From JBIOHP01 sp044449065 (GTDB lineage Bacteria; Bacteroidota; Ignavibacteria; UBA10030; SZUA-254): a stretch of DNA of 64,000 nucleotides. Under the pieces are notes generated by a model that worked only from the letters and a program-made list of their open reading frames with translations, searched no databases and was not told the origin of the DNA. Made by a program: the position numbers and the translations under genes. The stretch spans positions 8,694-72,693 of the forward strand of contig JBIOHP010000018.1 of assembly GCA_044449065.1 (NCBI GenBank), given 5' to 3'. This document shows positions 51,172 to 60,140 of the stretch, one piece after another; positions within the stretch are counted from its first letter, which is position 1; each line of letters begins with the position of its first letter.

Positions 51172-51612
51172 ATGTTAGAAGCAAAAGCCATTCAACGGTA
51201 TCTCGGGTCATCGCCGCGCAAAATGCGTCTCGTGGTCGATTTAATTCGCGGCAGGTCTGTCGATGATGCTCTCTCTATTCTGCATTTTTCACCGAAACAT
51301 GCCGCACGATTAGCTGAAAAGGTTCTGCGATCAGCGGTATCGAATATTCATAATACTGATGCCGGCGCCCGATTGGACGCCTCCGATCTGATTGTGAAAA
51401 CCGTTTTTGTCGATGGCGGTCCCACAATGAAGCGTGTACTTCCCGCTCCCATGGGACGAGCCTACCAGATCCGGAAACGATCCAATCATGTGACCATCGT
51501 CGTTGCGCAAAAAGAGAAAAAATTGAAACAAACAGCAAAACAAAAAACCACAGCGGGAAAAGCCGCTGAAGAGCAAACAGAGAAACAAACACCAGTCACC
51601 ACCGAGGAATAG
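51172..51612 (+). CDS. rplV: Ribosomal protein uL22
   Basis: This 146-residue protein is longer than the usual 110. The globular part is standard (YLGSSPRKMRLVVDLIRGR; the exit-tunnel loop PAPMGRAYQIRKRSNHVTI). About 35 extra residues at the C-terminus are Lys/Thr/Gln/Glu-rich (KLKQTAKQKTTAGKAAEEQT). Confidence 0.96.
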   Translation: MLEAKAIQRYLGSSPRKMRLVVDLIRGRSVDDALSILHFSPKHAARLAEKVLRSAVSNIHNTDAGARLDASDLIVKTVFVDGGPTMKRVLPAPMGRAYQIRKRSNHVTIVVAQKEKKLKQTAKQKTTAGKAAEEQTEKQTPVTTEE

Positions 51613-51620
51613 GAGATATC

Positions 51621-52259
51621 TTGGGCCAAAAAGTTAATCCGATAGGTTTTCGATTGGGTGCCATCCGGTCATGGGATTCCAATTGGTATGATGAAAAAGA
51701 TTTTGCAGGCAAATTACAGGAAGATTTAAAAATCAGAAATTATATTCGGAGCCGGTTGAAGAAAGCGGGTATTTCCCGTATTCTCATCGATCGTACGCCT
51801 AAGCGCGCAGCTATCACCATTCACACTTCCCGTCCGGGTATTGTGATCGGCAGAAGCGGCAAAGAAATTTCTCAGCTCGAAGAAGAGTTGAAAAAATTAA
51901 CCAATAAAGAAGTGAAAATCCTGATCCATGAAATCAAACGACCGGAGCTCGATGCATATCTTTTGGCTGAGAATATCGCCTCGCAAATTGAGGGCCGAAT
52001 TTCGTTTCGCCGGGCAATGAAAACCGGAATTACCTCCGCTATGAGAATGGGAGCAGAAGGCGTTCGCGTCATGTGCGGCGGCAGGTTGGGCGGAGCGGAA
52101 ATTGCCCGTTCAGAACAATATAAAGAAGGGCGAATTCCACTTCACACCATCAGGGCAGATATAGATTATGCCCAGGGAACAGCGATGACGATCTACGGCA
52201 CCATCGGTATCAAAGTGTGGATTTGCCGCGGCGAGATATTAGATAAATCATCAAAATAA
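51621..52259 (+). CDS. rpsC: Ribosomal protein uS3
   Basis: This 212-residue protein begins at TTG (reads MGQKVNPIGFRLG) after AGGAG. It has the KH domain (PGIVIGRSGKEISQLEEEL) and the C-terminal RMGAEGVRVMCGGRLGGAEI, part of the mRNA-entry helicase site. Confidence 0.97.
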   Translation: MGQKVNPIGFRLGAIRSWDSNWYDEKDFAGKLQEDLKIRNYIRSRLKKAGISRILIDRTPKRAAITIHTSRPGIVIGRSGKEISQLEEELKKLTNKEVKILIHEIKRPELDAYLLAENIASQIEGRISFRRAMKTGITSAMRMGAEGVRVMCGGRLGGAEIARSEQYKEGRIPLHTIRADIDYAQGTAMTIYGTIGIKVWICRGEILDKSSK

Positions 52260-52282
52260 TTCGTAAACGATGAGATTGTAAA

Positions 52283-52705
52283 ATGTTATTACCCAAAAGA
52301 GTAAAATACCGTAAAACGCAGCGTGGAAGAATGAAAGGGAAGGCAACCCGCGGGTATACCGTTTCATTCGGCGACTTTGGATTAAAGGCGCTTGAACCGG
52401 GATGGATCACACAGCGCCAGATCGAAGCATCGCGCGTTGCTTTGACGCGTTTAATGAAGCGTGAAGGAAAAGTTTGGATCCGGATTTTCCCCGATAAGCC
52501 CGTCACAAAAAAACCTGCGGAAACCCGTATGGGAAGCGGAAAAGGCGTACCGGAATTTTGGGTTGCGGTGGTGAAACCCGGCACAATCATGTTTGAACTG
52601 AGCGGAATTAATCGGGCAACGGCTCGCATTGCGATGGACCTTGCCGCGCATAAACTTCCCATTAAAACCAAGATGGTTGAACGCCCAACCTATGATAAAA
52701 ATTAA
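52283..52705 (+). CDS. rplP: Ribosomal protein uL16
   Basis: This 140-residue protein organises the A-site tRNA pocket. The N-terminus LLPKRVKYRKTQRGRMKG and the segment KPAETRMGSGKGVPEFWVAV are characteristic. The length is normal. Confidence 0.97.
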   Translation: MLLPKRVKYRKTQRGRMKGKATRGYTVSFGDFGLKALEPGWITQRQIEASRVALTRLMKREGKVWIRIFPDKPVTKKPAETRMGSGKGVPEFWVAVVKPGTIMFELSGINRATARIAMDLAAHKLPIKTKMVERPTYDKN

Positions 52706-52716
52706 CGAGGGTTGAG

Positions 52717-52947
52717 ATGAAAATACACGAATTACGCGAATTACCCGATAAGGAATTGACTAACAGATTGCAGGAAGAACAGGAGAATCTGGCTAATTTA
52801 TTTTTCCAGAAAGCTACAAGCCAACTGGAAAGTCCGATTAAAATCCGGACCGTCCGCCGGACGATTGCCAGGATGAAAACGATTCTTCGTGCACGTGAAA
52901 TAAAAACAGCGAACGAGACAGCCGCCGTCAAGAAACCGGCGAACTGA
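52717..52947 (+). CDS. rpmC: Ribosomal protein uL29
   Basis: This 76-residue two-helix protein sits at the exit tunnel. MKIHELRELPDKELTNRLQ and TVRRTIARMKTILRARE are typical; the last ten residues are a short Ala/Lys extension. AGGGTTGAG precedes the start. Confidence 0.95.
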   Translation: MKIHELRELPDKELTNRLQEEQENLANLFFQKATSQLESPIKIRTVRRTIARMKTILRAREIKTANETAAVKKPAN

Positions 52948-52962
52948 TAAGGATACTTTGGA

Positions 52963-53223
52963 ATGAGCGCACGCATAACACAACGAAAAATCAGAACCGG
53001 AAAAGTGATCAGCAATAAAATGCAACACAGTATTGTCGTTGCCATCGAACGCCGCATCCAGCATCCGATTTATAAAAAATATTTCACGCGAACAACATCG
53101 CTGATGGCGCATGATGAACAACAGCAGGCAAATATCGGGGATATTGTGAAAATTATGGAAACGCGTCCATTGAGCAAGAATAAACGATGGCGCCTTGTCG
53201 AAATTCTCGAAAAAGCGAAATAA
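52963..53223 (+). CDS. rpsQ: Ribosomal protein uS17
   Basis: This 86-residue early 16S-binding protein has RKIRTGKVISNKMQHSIVVA and HDEQQQANIGDIVKIMETRP followed by LSKNKRWRLVEIL. It ends the S10-type part. Confidence 0.96.
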   Translation: MSARITQRKIRTGKVISNKMQHSIVVAIERRIQHPIYKKYFTRTTSLMAHDEQQQANIGDIVKIMETRPLSKNKRWRLVEILEKAK

Positions 53224-53245
53224 CTATTAACCCAGTGAGTGAGTT

Positions 53246-53614
53246 ATGATTCAGGAAGAAACAAATCTCGTCGTAGCCGATAATTCCGGCGCGAAAAAAG
53301 TTCGCTGTATCCGCATCATCGGCGGACATGAACGGCGTTATGCCGGCGTCGGCGATATCATCGTCGTCTCGGTGAAAAGCGCTATACCCGGCGCGGGAGT
53401 AAAAAAAGGCGAGGTATCCAGAGCCGTGGTAGTTCGAACCACCAAAGAGACGCTCCGGAAAGACGGTTCATACATCAGGTTTGATGAAAATGCCGCAGTT
53501 CTCCTCAATGCTCAGGGTGAACCCCGCGGCACGCGCATTTTTGGTCCGGTCGCCCGCGAATTGCGTGAACGGAATTTTATGAAAATTATATCTCTGGCAC
53601 CCGAAGTATTATAA
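53246..53614 (+). CDS. rplN: Ribosomal protein uL14
   Basis: This 122-residue protein forms an inter-subunit bridge. MIQEETNLVVADNSGAKKV and the C-terminal FGPVARELRERNFMKIISLA are highly characteristic. It starts the spc-type gene order. Confidence 0.97.
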   Translation: MIQEETNLVVADNSGAKKVRCIRIIGGHERRYAGVGDIIVVSVKSAIPGAGVKKGEVSRAVVVRTTKETLRKDGSYIRFDENAAVLLNAQGEPRGTRIFGPVARELRERNFMKIISLAPEVL

Positions 53615-53632
53615 TCAAGGCAGATTGAAAGT

Positions 53633-53956
53633 ATGAAAATTCACAAGAATGATAATGTTATCGTGGTTGCGGGTAATGCCCGCGGTAAATCCGGTAAAGT
53701 GTTGAAGGTTTTTAGTCATACCGGCAGGGTGATTGTTGAGAGTGTAAATATTATTAAACGTCATGCCCGACCGTCGCAAAAAAACCCACAGGGAGGGATC
53801 GTTCAAAAAGAAGCTCCCATCAACCGGGATAATGTGATGCTGGTTTGTCCAAAATGCAGTAAACCGACGCGCATCGGACGGAAAGCCGTTAAAGACAGCT
53901 CGAGCGGTAAAACGCACATGATGCGGATTTGCCGCAAATGTGAAGAAATGTTTTAA
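53633..53956 (+). CDS. rplX: Ribosomal protein uL24
   Basis: This 107-residue assembly initiator has the KOW motif NDNVIVVAGNARGKSGKVLK, then NPQGGIVQKEAPI and a C-terminal CxxC pair arrangement (LVCPKCSKP, MRICRKCEE) suggestive of zinc binding. Confidence 0.96.
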   Translation: MKIHKNDNVIVVAGNARGKSGKVLKVFSHTGRVIVESVNIIKRHARPSQKNPQGGIVQKEAPINRDNVMLVCPKCSKPTRIGRKAVKDSSSGKTHMMRICRKCEEMF

Positions 53957-53973
53957 TCAAGGATCGTTTTCAA

Positions 53974-54633
53974 ATGGCAAAAGAAAAGAAAAAAGGCGGA
54001 AAAGAATCGAAGCAGGAAGCTCCCAAAAAAGAACAGGAGCACCTGCAGGAAGCGGGTGTTATCCCGCGTCTCCAGGAACATTATAAAAAGAATGTCGTCC
54101 CTGAATTGATGAAAAGGTTCCATTATAAGAATATCATGCAGGTCCCGCGCCTCGAAAAAATCGCCATCAATGTCGGAGTTGGAGAAGCTACGCAGGATGC
54201 GAAACTCGTCGACGTGATCACGAAGGATCTGGAATTCATTGTCGGCCAAAAAGTTGTGCAGACGAAATCAAAAAAAGCAATTTCGAATTTCAAACTGCGC
54301 GAGGGAATGCCTATCGGGGCGCGTGTAACCCTGCGGAAGAACAGGATGTACGAATTTCTCGACCGATTCATCTCTGTTGCCGTCCCGCGTATTCGTGATT
54401 TCCGCGGATTGTCGGATAAGTCGTTCGACGGGCGGGGAAACTATACGGTTGGAGTGAAAGAACATATTATATTCCCGGAAATTGACGTCGATAAAGTAAC
54501 AAAATTATTCGGAATGGACATCAGCATCGTTACAACCGCGAGGACAGACGAGGAAGCATACGAATTACTTAAAGGATTCGGCGTTCCGTTTGTCAAACGG
54601 CAGGAAATCATTGAACAAGGCAAAAACGCTTAA
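53974..54633 (+). CDS. rplE: Ribosomal protein uL5
   Basis: This 219-residue 5S rRNA-binding protein is about 40 residues longer than usual at the N-terminus. The extra part is Lys/Glu-rich (KEKKKGGKESKQEAPKKEQE). The normal domain starts near VIPRLQEHYKKNVVPEL and includes IAINVGVGEA and REGMPIGARVTLR. Confidence 0.96.
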   Translation: MAKEKKKGGKESKQEAPKKEQEHLQEAGVIPRLQEHYKKNVVPELMKRFHYKNIMQVPRLEKIAINVGVGEATQDAKLVDVITKDLEFIVGQKVVQTKSKKAISNFKLREGMPIGARVTLRKNRMYEFLDRFISVAVPRIRDFRGLSDKSFDGRGNYTVGVKEHIIFPEIDVDKVTKLFGMDISIVTTARTDEEAYELLKGFGVPFVKRQEIIEQGKNA

Positions 54634-54656
54634 ACGAAAAGGAAAAAGGAGAACTA

Positions 54657-54842
54657 GTGGCACGTTTAGCAATGGTAGTGAAAGCGAAGAAAGTACCGCG
54701 ATACGCAATCCGGAAACATAATCGGTGCGGCATCTGCGGACGACCCCGGGCGTTTATCCGGAAATTTGGAATTTGCCGTCTCTGTTTCCGCCGTATGGCG
54801 CTTGACGGCAAAATACCCGGTGTTGTTAAATCGAGCTGGTAA
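54657..54842 (+). CDS. rpsN: Ribosomal protein uS14, zinc-binding type
   Basis: This 61-residue short, zinc-binding form starts at GTG. The four cysteines are in NRCGICGRPRAF and FGICRLCFRR, two CxxC pairs. AAAAAGGAGA lies upstream. Confidence 0.96.
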   Translation: MARLAMVVKAKKVPRYAIRKHNRCGICGRPRAFIRKFGICRLCFRRMALDGKIPGVVKSSW

Positions 54843-54857
54843 GGAGCGAATGAATTT

Positions 54858-55250
54858 ATGATAACAGATCCAATTGCAGATTATTTAACACGATTGCGCA
54901 ATGCAATCCAGGCGCGGCATAAACGCGTTCAGGTTCCCGCTTCAAGTTTTAAACGGGAAATTACCCGAATGTTAGCCGATCAAAAATTCATCGCCTCGTA
55001 TGAAGAAATTAAAGACAACAAACAAGGGATGATAAAAATCACGTTGCGGTACACAGACGGTGAAAGCGCAATTGCCGGATTACAAAGGATTAGCTCCCCG
55101 GGAAGACGGGTATATGTAAACGCCGAGGAGATACCGCGGGTACTTAACGGTATGGGAATCGCAGTTATTTCTACATCAAAAGGTTTGATGACGGATAAAC
55201 AAGCCCGCCAGGGTCATATCGGCGGCGAAGTTGTCTGTCACATTTGGTAA
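54858..55250 (+). CDS. rpsH: Ribosomal protein uS8
   Basis: This 130-residue protein binds central 16S rRNA and represses spc in E. coli. MITDPIADYLTRLRNAIQA at the start and GIAVISTSKGLMTDKQARQ near the end are diagnostic. Confidence 0.97.
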   Translation: MITDPIADYLTRLRNAIQARHKRVQVPASSFKREITRMLADQKFIASYEEIKDNKQGMIKITLRYTDGESAIAGLQRISSPGRRVYVNAEEIPRVLNGMGIAVISTSKGLMTDKQARQGHIGGEVVCHIW

Positions 55251-55268
55251 TTAAGCAAGGAGAATAAA

Positions 55269-55823
55269 GTGTCACGAATTGGACGTAAACCGATCCCCAT
55301 TATCAAGGGCGTAAAAATTGAACGACACGACGGCGCGTTAAAAGTTGTGGGACCGAAAGGAGAGCTGTCAGTTCAGGTTCCCCCCTCGATCGGCGTTGAA
55401 ATAAAATCGGATATAATCACCGTTTCAAGAAGTTCCGATATCAAAGCCCAGCGGGCATTGCATGGGACCTGGCGCGCGCTCATCAATAACATGATGAAAG
55501 GCGTAACCGAAGGATTCCAACGCAAGTTAGAAATCGTAGGCGTGGGATATAAAGCGGAAAATAAAGGAAAGAAATTACAACTGGCGCTGGGGTATTCGCA
55601 TCCTATTTTGTTCGCACCCCCGGCGGGAGTTGAGATTAAAGCGCCAACACCGACAAGCATCCTGATCACCGGTATCGATAAGCAATTGGTAGGTCAGATT
55701 GCATCGAAGATTCGCTCGTTCCGGCCGCCGGAGCCATACAAAGGCAAGGGCATCAAATATGAAGGTGAATATATTCGCCGCAAAGCCGGCAAAGCTGCTG
55801 CCTCGGCAGGAGTGAAAGGATAA
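55269..55823 (+). CDS. rplF: Ribosomal protein uL6
   Basis: This 184-residue protein near the factor-binding site starts at GTG (SRIGRKPIPI). It contains two repeated alpha/beta domains and the C-terminal signature RPPEPYKGKGIKYEGEYIRR. Confidence 0.97.
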   Translation: MSRIGRKPIPIIKGVKIERHDGALKVVGPKGELSVQVPPSIGVEIKSDIITVSRSSDIKAQRALHGTWRALINNMMKGVTEGFQRKLEIVGVGYKAENKGKKLQLALGYSHPILFAPPAGVEIKAPTPTSILITGIDKQLVGQIASKIRSFRPPEPYKGKGIKYEGEYIRRKAGKAAASAGVKG

Positions 55824-55829
55824 ACACGT

Positions 55830-56195
55830 ATGAGAAATGTATCACAAAAACGCAGACTCAGGATCAGGAAACATATCGCAAAAAAAGTCCGCGGAACACA
55901 AGAGCGGCCACGCTTATCTGTCTATCGCAGTCTCAATCATATTTATGTTCAGATTGTCGATGATTCGCAGGCGAAAACCTTGATGTCTACTTCTACACTC
56001 GCAAAAGACCTCAGGGATGAATTAAAGGAATTGAAAGACAGAAAAGCTCTTGCAAAAAAAGTTGGAGTTTCCATCGCGAAGAAAGCGGCCGAAAAAAATA
56101 TTAAGAAAGTGGTTTTTGATCGCAGCGGATACATGTATCACGGTATTGTGAAAGCGCTTGCCGATGGTGCACGGGAGGGTGGTCTTGAATTTTAA
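55830..56195 (+). CDS. rplR: Ribosomal protein uL18
   Basis: This 121-residue 5S rRNA-binding protein has the basic N-terminus RRLRIRKHIAKKVRGTQERP and ends with VVFDRSGYMYHGIVKALADG. The next gene on the strand is a tRNA rather than rpsE. Confidence 0.97.
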   Translation: MRNVSQKRRLRIRKHIAKKVRGTQERPRLSVYRSLNHIYVQIVDDSQAKTLMSTSTLAKDLRDELKELKDRKALAKKVGVSIAKKAAEKNIKKVVFDRSGYMYHGIVKALADGAREGGLEF

Positions 56196-56231
56196 CGTCT
56201 CACCGGCGCGACTTGGCTGGCGAGAAATAAC

Positions 56232-56302
56232 TGCCGGGTCGTCTAAGGGCAGGACAGCGGTCTTTGGAGCCGTTAGTGGAGGTTCGAATCCCCCCCTGGC
56301 AG
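56232..56302 (+). tRNA. tRNA-Gln (anticodon TTG) inside the spc operon
   Basis: A 71-base cloverleaf. Acceptor TGCCGGG pairs with CCTGGCA (one G-U), the D-arm is GTCT...GGAC, and the anticodon stem GCGGT/GCCGT carries TTG at 56264-56266. The T-arm GGAGG-TTCGAAT-CCCCC has one A-C mismatch. CCA is not fully encoded. It lies 36 bases after rplR and 73 before rpsE on the same strand, so it must be cut out of or read separately from the ribosomal mRNA. Confidence 0.93.
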
Positions 56303-56375
56303 CAAGTTTTAGTGGATCAACAATTTTTAATCATGAATGATAATTACAATTTTTAAGAGAGATTTGGAGTAAACA

Positions 56376-56900
56376 TTGGCACGAATCAAAGCAGGTGAAC
56401 TGAATTTAAAAGACAAGCTCGTATTTATTAACCGCGTCGCGAAGGTAGTGAAGGGCGGCCGCCGGTTCAGCTTTAGCGCAATTATTGTTGTCGGCGACGG
56501 TAACGGACATGTGGGGATCGGTCTCGGGAAAGCAAATGAAGTTCAGGATGCAATTGCAAAAGGCATTGATGAAGCCAAGAAGAATGTCGTACATGTAAAT
56601 ATCGTGAAAGGGACGATACCGCATGCCATTCAATCAAAATACCGGGCTTCCAAAGTATTGTTAAAACCCGCATCCCCCGGAACTGGACTTATTGCAGGCG
56701 GCGGGGTCAGGGCAGTTCTCGAATCTGCCGGTGTAAAGGACGTTCTAACGAAATCGATAGGTTCCTCGAATCCTCATAATGTTGTAAAAGCTACTTTGCA
56801 GGCATTGATGACTCTCTCTGACGGCAACACGGTTGCCCACCGGAGAAATATATCCCTCAATGAACTCTACGGAACAGCGCCAGCATCATTGACTAATTAA
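56376..56900 (+). CDS. rpsE: Ribosomal protein uS5
   Basis: This 174-residue protein shapes the mRNA entry site. It starts at TTG after TTGGAG. It contains DKLVFINRVAKVVKGGRRF and the double-stranded-RNA-binding part GNGHVGIGLGKANEVQDAI, then GSSNPHNVVKAT. The length is normal. Confidence 0.97.
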   Translation: MARIKAGELNLKDKLVFINRVAKVVKGGRRFSFSAIIVVGDGNGHVGIGLGKANEVQDAIAKGIDEAKKNVVHVNIVKGTIPHAIQSKYRASKVLLKPASPGTGLIAGGGVRAVLESAGVKDVLTKSIGSSNPHNVVKATLQALMTLSDGNTVAHRRNISLNELYGTAPASLTN

Positions 56901-56914
56901 AGAGATTACGTATT

Positions 56915-57103
56915 ATGGCAAAAAAACTTCGCATTACGCAAACTGTGAGTCAACTCGATTGTCTGAAAAGACAAAAGTTGACGATTAAAGCGCTCGGGTT
57001 AGGGAGACCTAATTATTCAGTTGTGAAAAACGATTCTCCCCAAATCCGAGGGATGATTAATGCCGTTAAACATCTCATCAAGGTTGAAGAGATAAACGGA
57101 TAA
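56915..57103 (+). CDS. rpmD: Ribosomal protein uL30
   Basis: This 62-residue protein has KLRITQTVSQLDCLKRQKLT and LGLGRPNYSVVKNDSPQIRG, typical of bacterial L30. Some bacteria lack it; it is present here. Confidence 0.95.
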   Translation: MAKKLRITQTVSQLDCLKRQKLTIKALGLGRPNYSVVKNDSPQIRGMINAVKHLIKVEEING

Positions 57104-57133
57104 ATTGAGAAATAGTTATTTCGAGAAGAGAAA

Positions 57134-57613
57134 ATGGCAAAAGCATATTTAAGCAAACTAAGTTACTCCGTAGGTTCCCGAAAACGCCGGAAACGCATCG
57201 GCAGGGGACAGGGGTCTGGACACGGCGGCACTTCGACACGCGGCCATAAAGGTCAGGGCGCGCGCGCAGGCGCACAAACACGCCCCTGGTTTGAGGGCGG
57301 TCAGATGCCTCTTATCAGGCGCGTACCAAAATTCGGCTTTCATAGTCCGTTTAAGGTGACGTACCAGGTCGTGAACGTATCGGTTCTCGATACCCTTTCC
57401 AAAGCCGGGAAGATTACGGATGGAAAAGTCACCCCCGAGCTTCTCTATTCTATTGGCGCTGTCGCGAAAAAATCTGCGCCCGTAAAAATACTTGGCAACG
57501 GCGAGCTTAAAGCGAAATTAACGGTGAACATGCACGCATTCAGCGAGAGCGCTAAAAAGAAAATAGAAGCGGCAGGCGGTACCGTACAATTAATGAGCAC
57601 ATCAACACGGTAA
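57134..57613 (+). CDS. rplO: Ribosomal protein uL15
   Basis: This 159-residue protein has the glycine/arginine-rich N-terminus RKRRKRIGRGQGSGHGGTST and GQMPLIRRVPKFGF. The C-terminal half is the globular rRNA-binding domain. Confidence 0.97.
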   Translation: MAKAYLSKLSYSVGSRKRRKRIGRGQGSGHGGTSTRGHKGQGARAGAQTRPWFEGGQMPLIRRVPKFGFHSPFKVTYQVVNVSVLDTLSKAGKITDGKVTPELLYSIGAVAKKSAPVKILGNGELKAKLTVNMHAFSESAKKKIEAAGGTVQLMSTSTR

Positions 57614-57624
57614 ACGGTTGAAGA

Positions 57625-58959
57625 ATGGCAAAACTTAACGAAAGTTTTCGGAACATTTTTAAAATTGCAGAGCTGCGGCAGCGAATTATCTTTACTGCCG
57701 GTTTGCTCATTGTCGTCCGGCTGGGTTCTCACGTAACTCTTCCCGGTATCGACGCAAAAATATTAGCGGAAGTCGCTAAATCACAAACCAACACGTTATT
57801 CGGTTTGTACGATTTGTTTGTCGGGGGCGCATTCAGCAATGCAGCGGTGTTCGCCCTGGGAATCATGCCGTACATCAGCGCATCGATTATTATCCAGTTG
57901 CTTGGCGCCGTTATCCCGTACTTCCAGAAGCTTTCAAAAGAAGGAGAAGAGGGAAGAAAACGTATTACCCAGTTGACGCGGTACGGCACTGTTGGCATAT
58001 CGCTCCTTCAGGCATGGGGCGTCAGCGTCCAGCTTGCAAATCGCGCTGCCGGTGGATTATCCATTGTGGCTCCAATCGCCCAGGGACCTCTCTTCACTCT
58101 TTCTACAATGATTATTTTAACGGCAGGCACTATCTTTATGATGTGGTTGGGCGAGCAGATTACGGAACGGGGTATCGGCAACGGTATATCGTTGATTATC
58201 TTTATCGGTATCATTGCCCGCTTTCCGCATGCGCTTCTTGATGAATATCAGCTCGTCAGCTCCGGAGCCAGGGGCATTATCGTGGAGCTGATAATTATGG
58301 CGCTTATGGTAGCCATAATTGCAGCAATTGTGTTAATAACACAGGCGACCCGCCGTATACCGGTCCAATATGCGAAACGTGTTGTCGGTAGAAAAGTCTA
58401 TGGCGGTGTAACACAATATATCCCGATGCGGGTCAATACCGCCGGAGTGATGCCGATTATTTTCGCTCAATCGATCATGTTCATACCAAACACGATCCTG
58501 ACTTTTTTCCCGAACAGCGATTTCATGCAGAGCATTGCGGGATATTTCAGCTACACATCCATCACGTATTCGTTCATCTATGCGTTAATGATTATTTTCT
58601 TCACGTATTTTTATACTGCGGTCGCTTTCAATCCGAAAGATGTCGCGGAGAATATGCAGAAGCAAGGCGGATTTATTCCGGGTATTCGACCGGGAAAAAA
58701 CACCTCAGATTTTATCGATAATATCCTGACGAAGATTACTCTGCCGGGATCAATATTCCTTGCGATTATCGCTATTCTCCCCGCATTCATGGTGCGTATG
58801 GGAGTTACGTCAAATTTCGCCAGCTTCTTTGGCGGAACAAGTTTGTTAATTGTTGTCGGTGTGGGTTTAGATACTCTTCAACAGATCGAATCGCACCTCT
58901 TGATGCGCCATTATGACGGTTTCATGAAGAGCGGTAAAATTAGAGGGAGACGGGCGTAG
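57625..58959 (+). CDS. secY: Preprotein translocase channel SecY
   Basis: This 444-residue membrane channel has ten predicted helices. The early plug region FVGGAFSNAAVFALGIMPYI, then SASIIIQLL, and the cytoplasmic loop GFIPGIRPGKNTSDFID are conserved. It exports proteins, including T9SS cargo, across the inner membrane with SecE. It starts 12 bases after rplO. Confidence 0.98.
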   Translation: MAKLNESFRNIFKIAELRQRIIFTAGLLIVVRLGSHVTLPGIDAKILAEVAKSQTNTLFGLYDLFVGGAFSNAAVFALGIMPYISASIIIQLLGAVIPYFQKLSKEGEEGRKRITQLTRYGTVGISLLQAWGVSVQLANRAAGGLSIVAPIAQGPLFTLSTMIILTAGTIFMMWLGEQITERGIGNGISLIIFIGIIARFPHALLDEYQLVSSGARGIIVELIIMALMVAIIAAIVLITQATRRIPVQYAKRVVGRKVYGGVTQYIPMRVNTAGVMPIIFAQSIMFIPNTILTFFPNSDFMQSIAGYFSYTSITYSFIYALMIIFFTYFYTAVAFNPKDVAENMQKQGGFIPGIRPGKNTSDFIDNILTKITLPGSIFLAIIAILPAFMVRMGVTSNFASFFGGTSLLIVVGVGLDTLQQIESHLLMRHYDGFMKSGKIRGRRA

Positions 58960-58988
58960 TACGATATCCAACGCAGAAACTTTAGGGT

Positions 58989-59753
58989 ATGGCTTCGGTA
59001 ACTATTAAATCAGCCGATGAAATTGCGTTGATGAGAGAAAGTTGCCGTATCGTTGCCGAAGTTCTTCGGATGCTCGGAAGCATGATAAAACCTGGCATCA
59101 CAACAATGGAATTGGACACAATGGCGGAACAATTTATCCGCGCGCAGGGCGGGGAGCCCGCGTTCAAAGGATATGGAAGCGATGAACATAACCTGTATCC
59201 CGCGACCATCTGTGCATCAGTGGACGACGCAGTCGTACATGGAATTCCGGGAAAATGGAAACTCCGCGAGGGAGAAATTTTATCGGTGGACGTCGGAGTA
59301 AAAAAAAATCGATTTTTTGGGGACGGAGCATGGACGTTTCCCGTGGGCAAAATCTCCGAAGACCGGGAAAAATTACTCGAAGCGACAAAAGAATCGCTCT
59401 ATAAGGGAATTGAACAAGCCCGAGATGGAAATTATCTTCAGGATATCTCGGCTGCCGTACAGAGTCATGTGGAAGCCGCCGGATTTTCCGTTGTGCGCGA
59501 TCTGGTAGGGCATGGTATCGGCAAAAATTTGCACGAGGAACCGCCCGTGCCGAATTTTGGAAAGCCGCATACTGGATTGAAATTGAAACAAGGCATGACC
59601 CTCGCGATTGAGCCGATGGTCAATATGGGAAAATATCACGTTGTGGTAGATGCGGATGGATGGACAGTCCGCACTAAAGACGGGTTAGCTTCGGCGCATT
59701 TTGAGCACACGATTGCGATTACCGAAGACGGACCTGAAATATTAACTATGTAA
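58989..59753 (+). CDS. map: Methionine aminopeptidase, type I
   Basis: This 254-residue enzyme removes the initiator Met from new proteins. Metal ligands are visible as the two Asp in ILSVDVGVKKNRFFGDGAW, the His in GHGIGKNLHEEPPVPN, and the Glu residues in AIEPMVNMG and HFEHTIAIT. There is no N-terminal extension. It is placed between secY and infA, as in many bacteria. Confidence 0.97.
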   Translation: MASVTIKSADEIALMRESCRIVAEVLRMLGSMIKPGITTMELDTMAEQFIRAQGGEPAFKGYGSDEHNLYPATICASVDDAVVHGIPGKWKLREGEILSVDVGVKKNRFFGDGAWTFPVGKISEDREKLLEATKESLYKGIEQARDGNYLQDISAAVQSHVEAAGFSVVRDLVGHGIGKNLHEEPPVPNFGKPHTGLKLKQGMTLAIEPMVNMGKYHVVVDADGWTVRTKDGLASAHFEHTIAITEDGPEILTM

Positions 59754-59760
59754 CGAGTGA

Positions 59761-59979
59761 ATGGCGAAACAAGGACCGATAACGATCGATGGTATCATCA
59801 CTGATACATTGCCCAACGCAATGTTCAGGGTAAAATTAGATAACGGTCACGAAATTCTTGCCGTAATATCGGGCAAGATGAGAATGAATTATATAAAAAT
59901 ATTAGTCGGCGACAGGGTAACGATAGAAATGTCGCCGTACGATTTAAGCAAAGGTCGTATCACCTATAGGTACAAATAA
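59761..59979 (+). CDS. infA: Translation initiation factor IF-1
   Basis: This 72-residue OB-fold protein occupies the A site during initiation. It reads ITDTLPNAMFRVKLDNGHEI, VISGKMRMNYIKILVGDRV and ends KGRITYRYK. It starts seven bases after map. Confidence 0.97.
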   Translation: MAKQGPITIDGIITDTLPNAMFRVKLDNGHEILAVISGKMRMNYIKILVGDRVTIEMSPYDLSKGRITYRYK

Positions 59980-59988
59980 GGACTCAGT

Positions 59989-60102
59989 ATGAAAGTTCGA
60001 TCATCAGTAAAACGATTATGCGATAACTGCAAAATTATCCGCCGCAACGGAGTTGTGCGGGTGATCTGCAAGAATCCAAAACATAAACAACGCCAGGGAT
60101 AA
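59989..60102 (+). CDS. rpmJ: Ribosomal protein bL36
   Basis: This 37-residue protein reads MKVRSSVKRLCDNCKIIRR and ends CKNPKHKQRQG. The zinc ligands C11, C14, C27 and H32 are present. It lies nine bases after infA and before rpsM, the standard position. Confidence 0.97.
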   Translation: MKVRSSVKRLCDNCKIIRRNGVVRVICKNPKHKQRQG

Positions 60103-60140
60103 GATTACCCGGTGGTTTTAATTTTTAGGAAAGGTTAACA

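Noticed and set aside
56158..56340. A 60-codon open frame across tRNA-Gln
   Set aside because: It starts inside rplR and reads through the tRNA; the composition is not protein-like.
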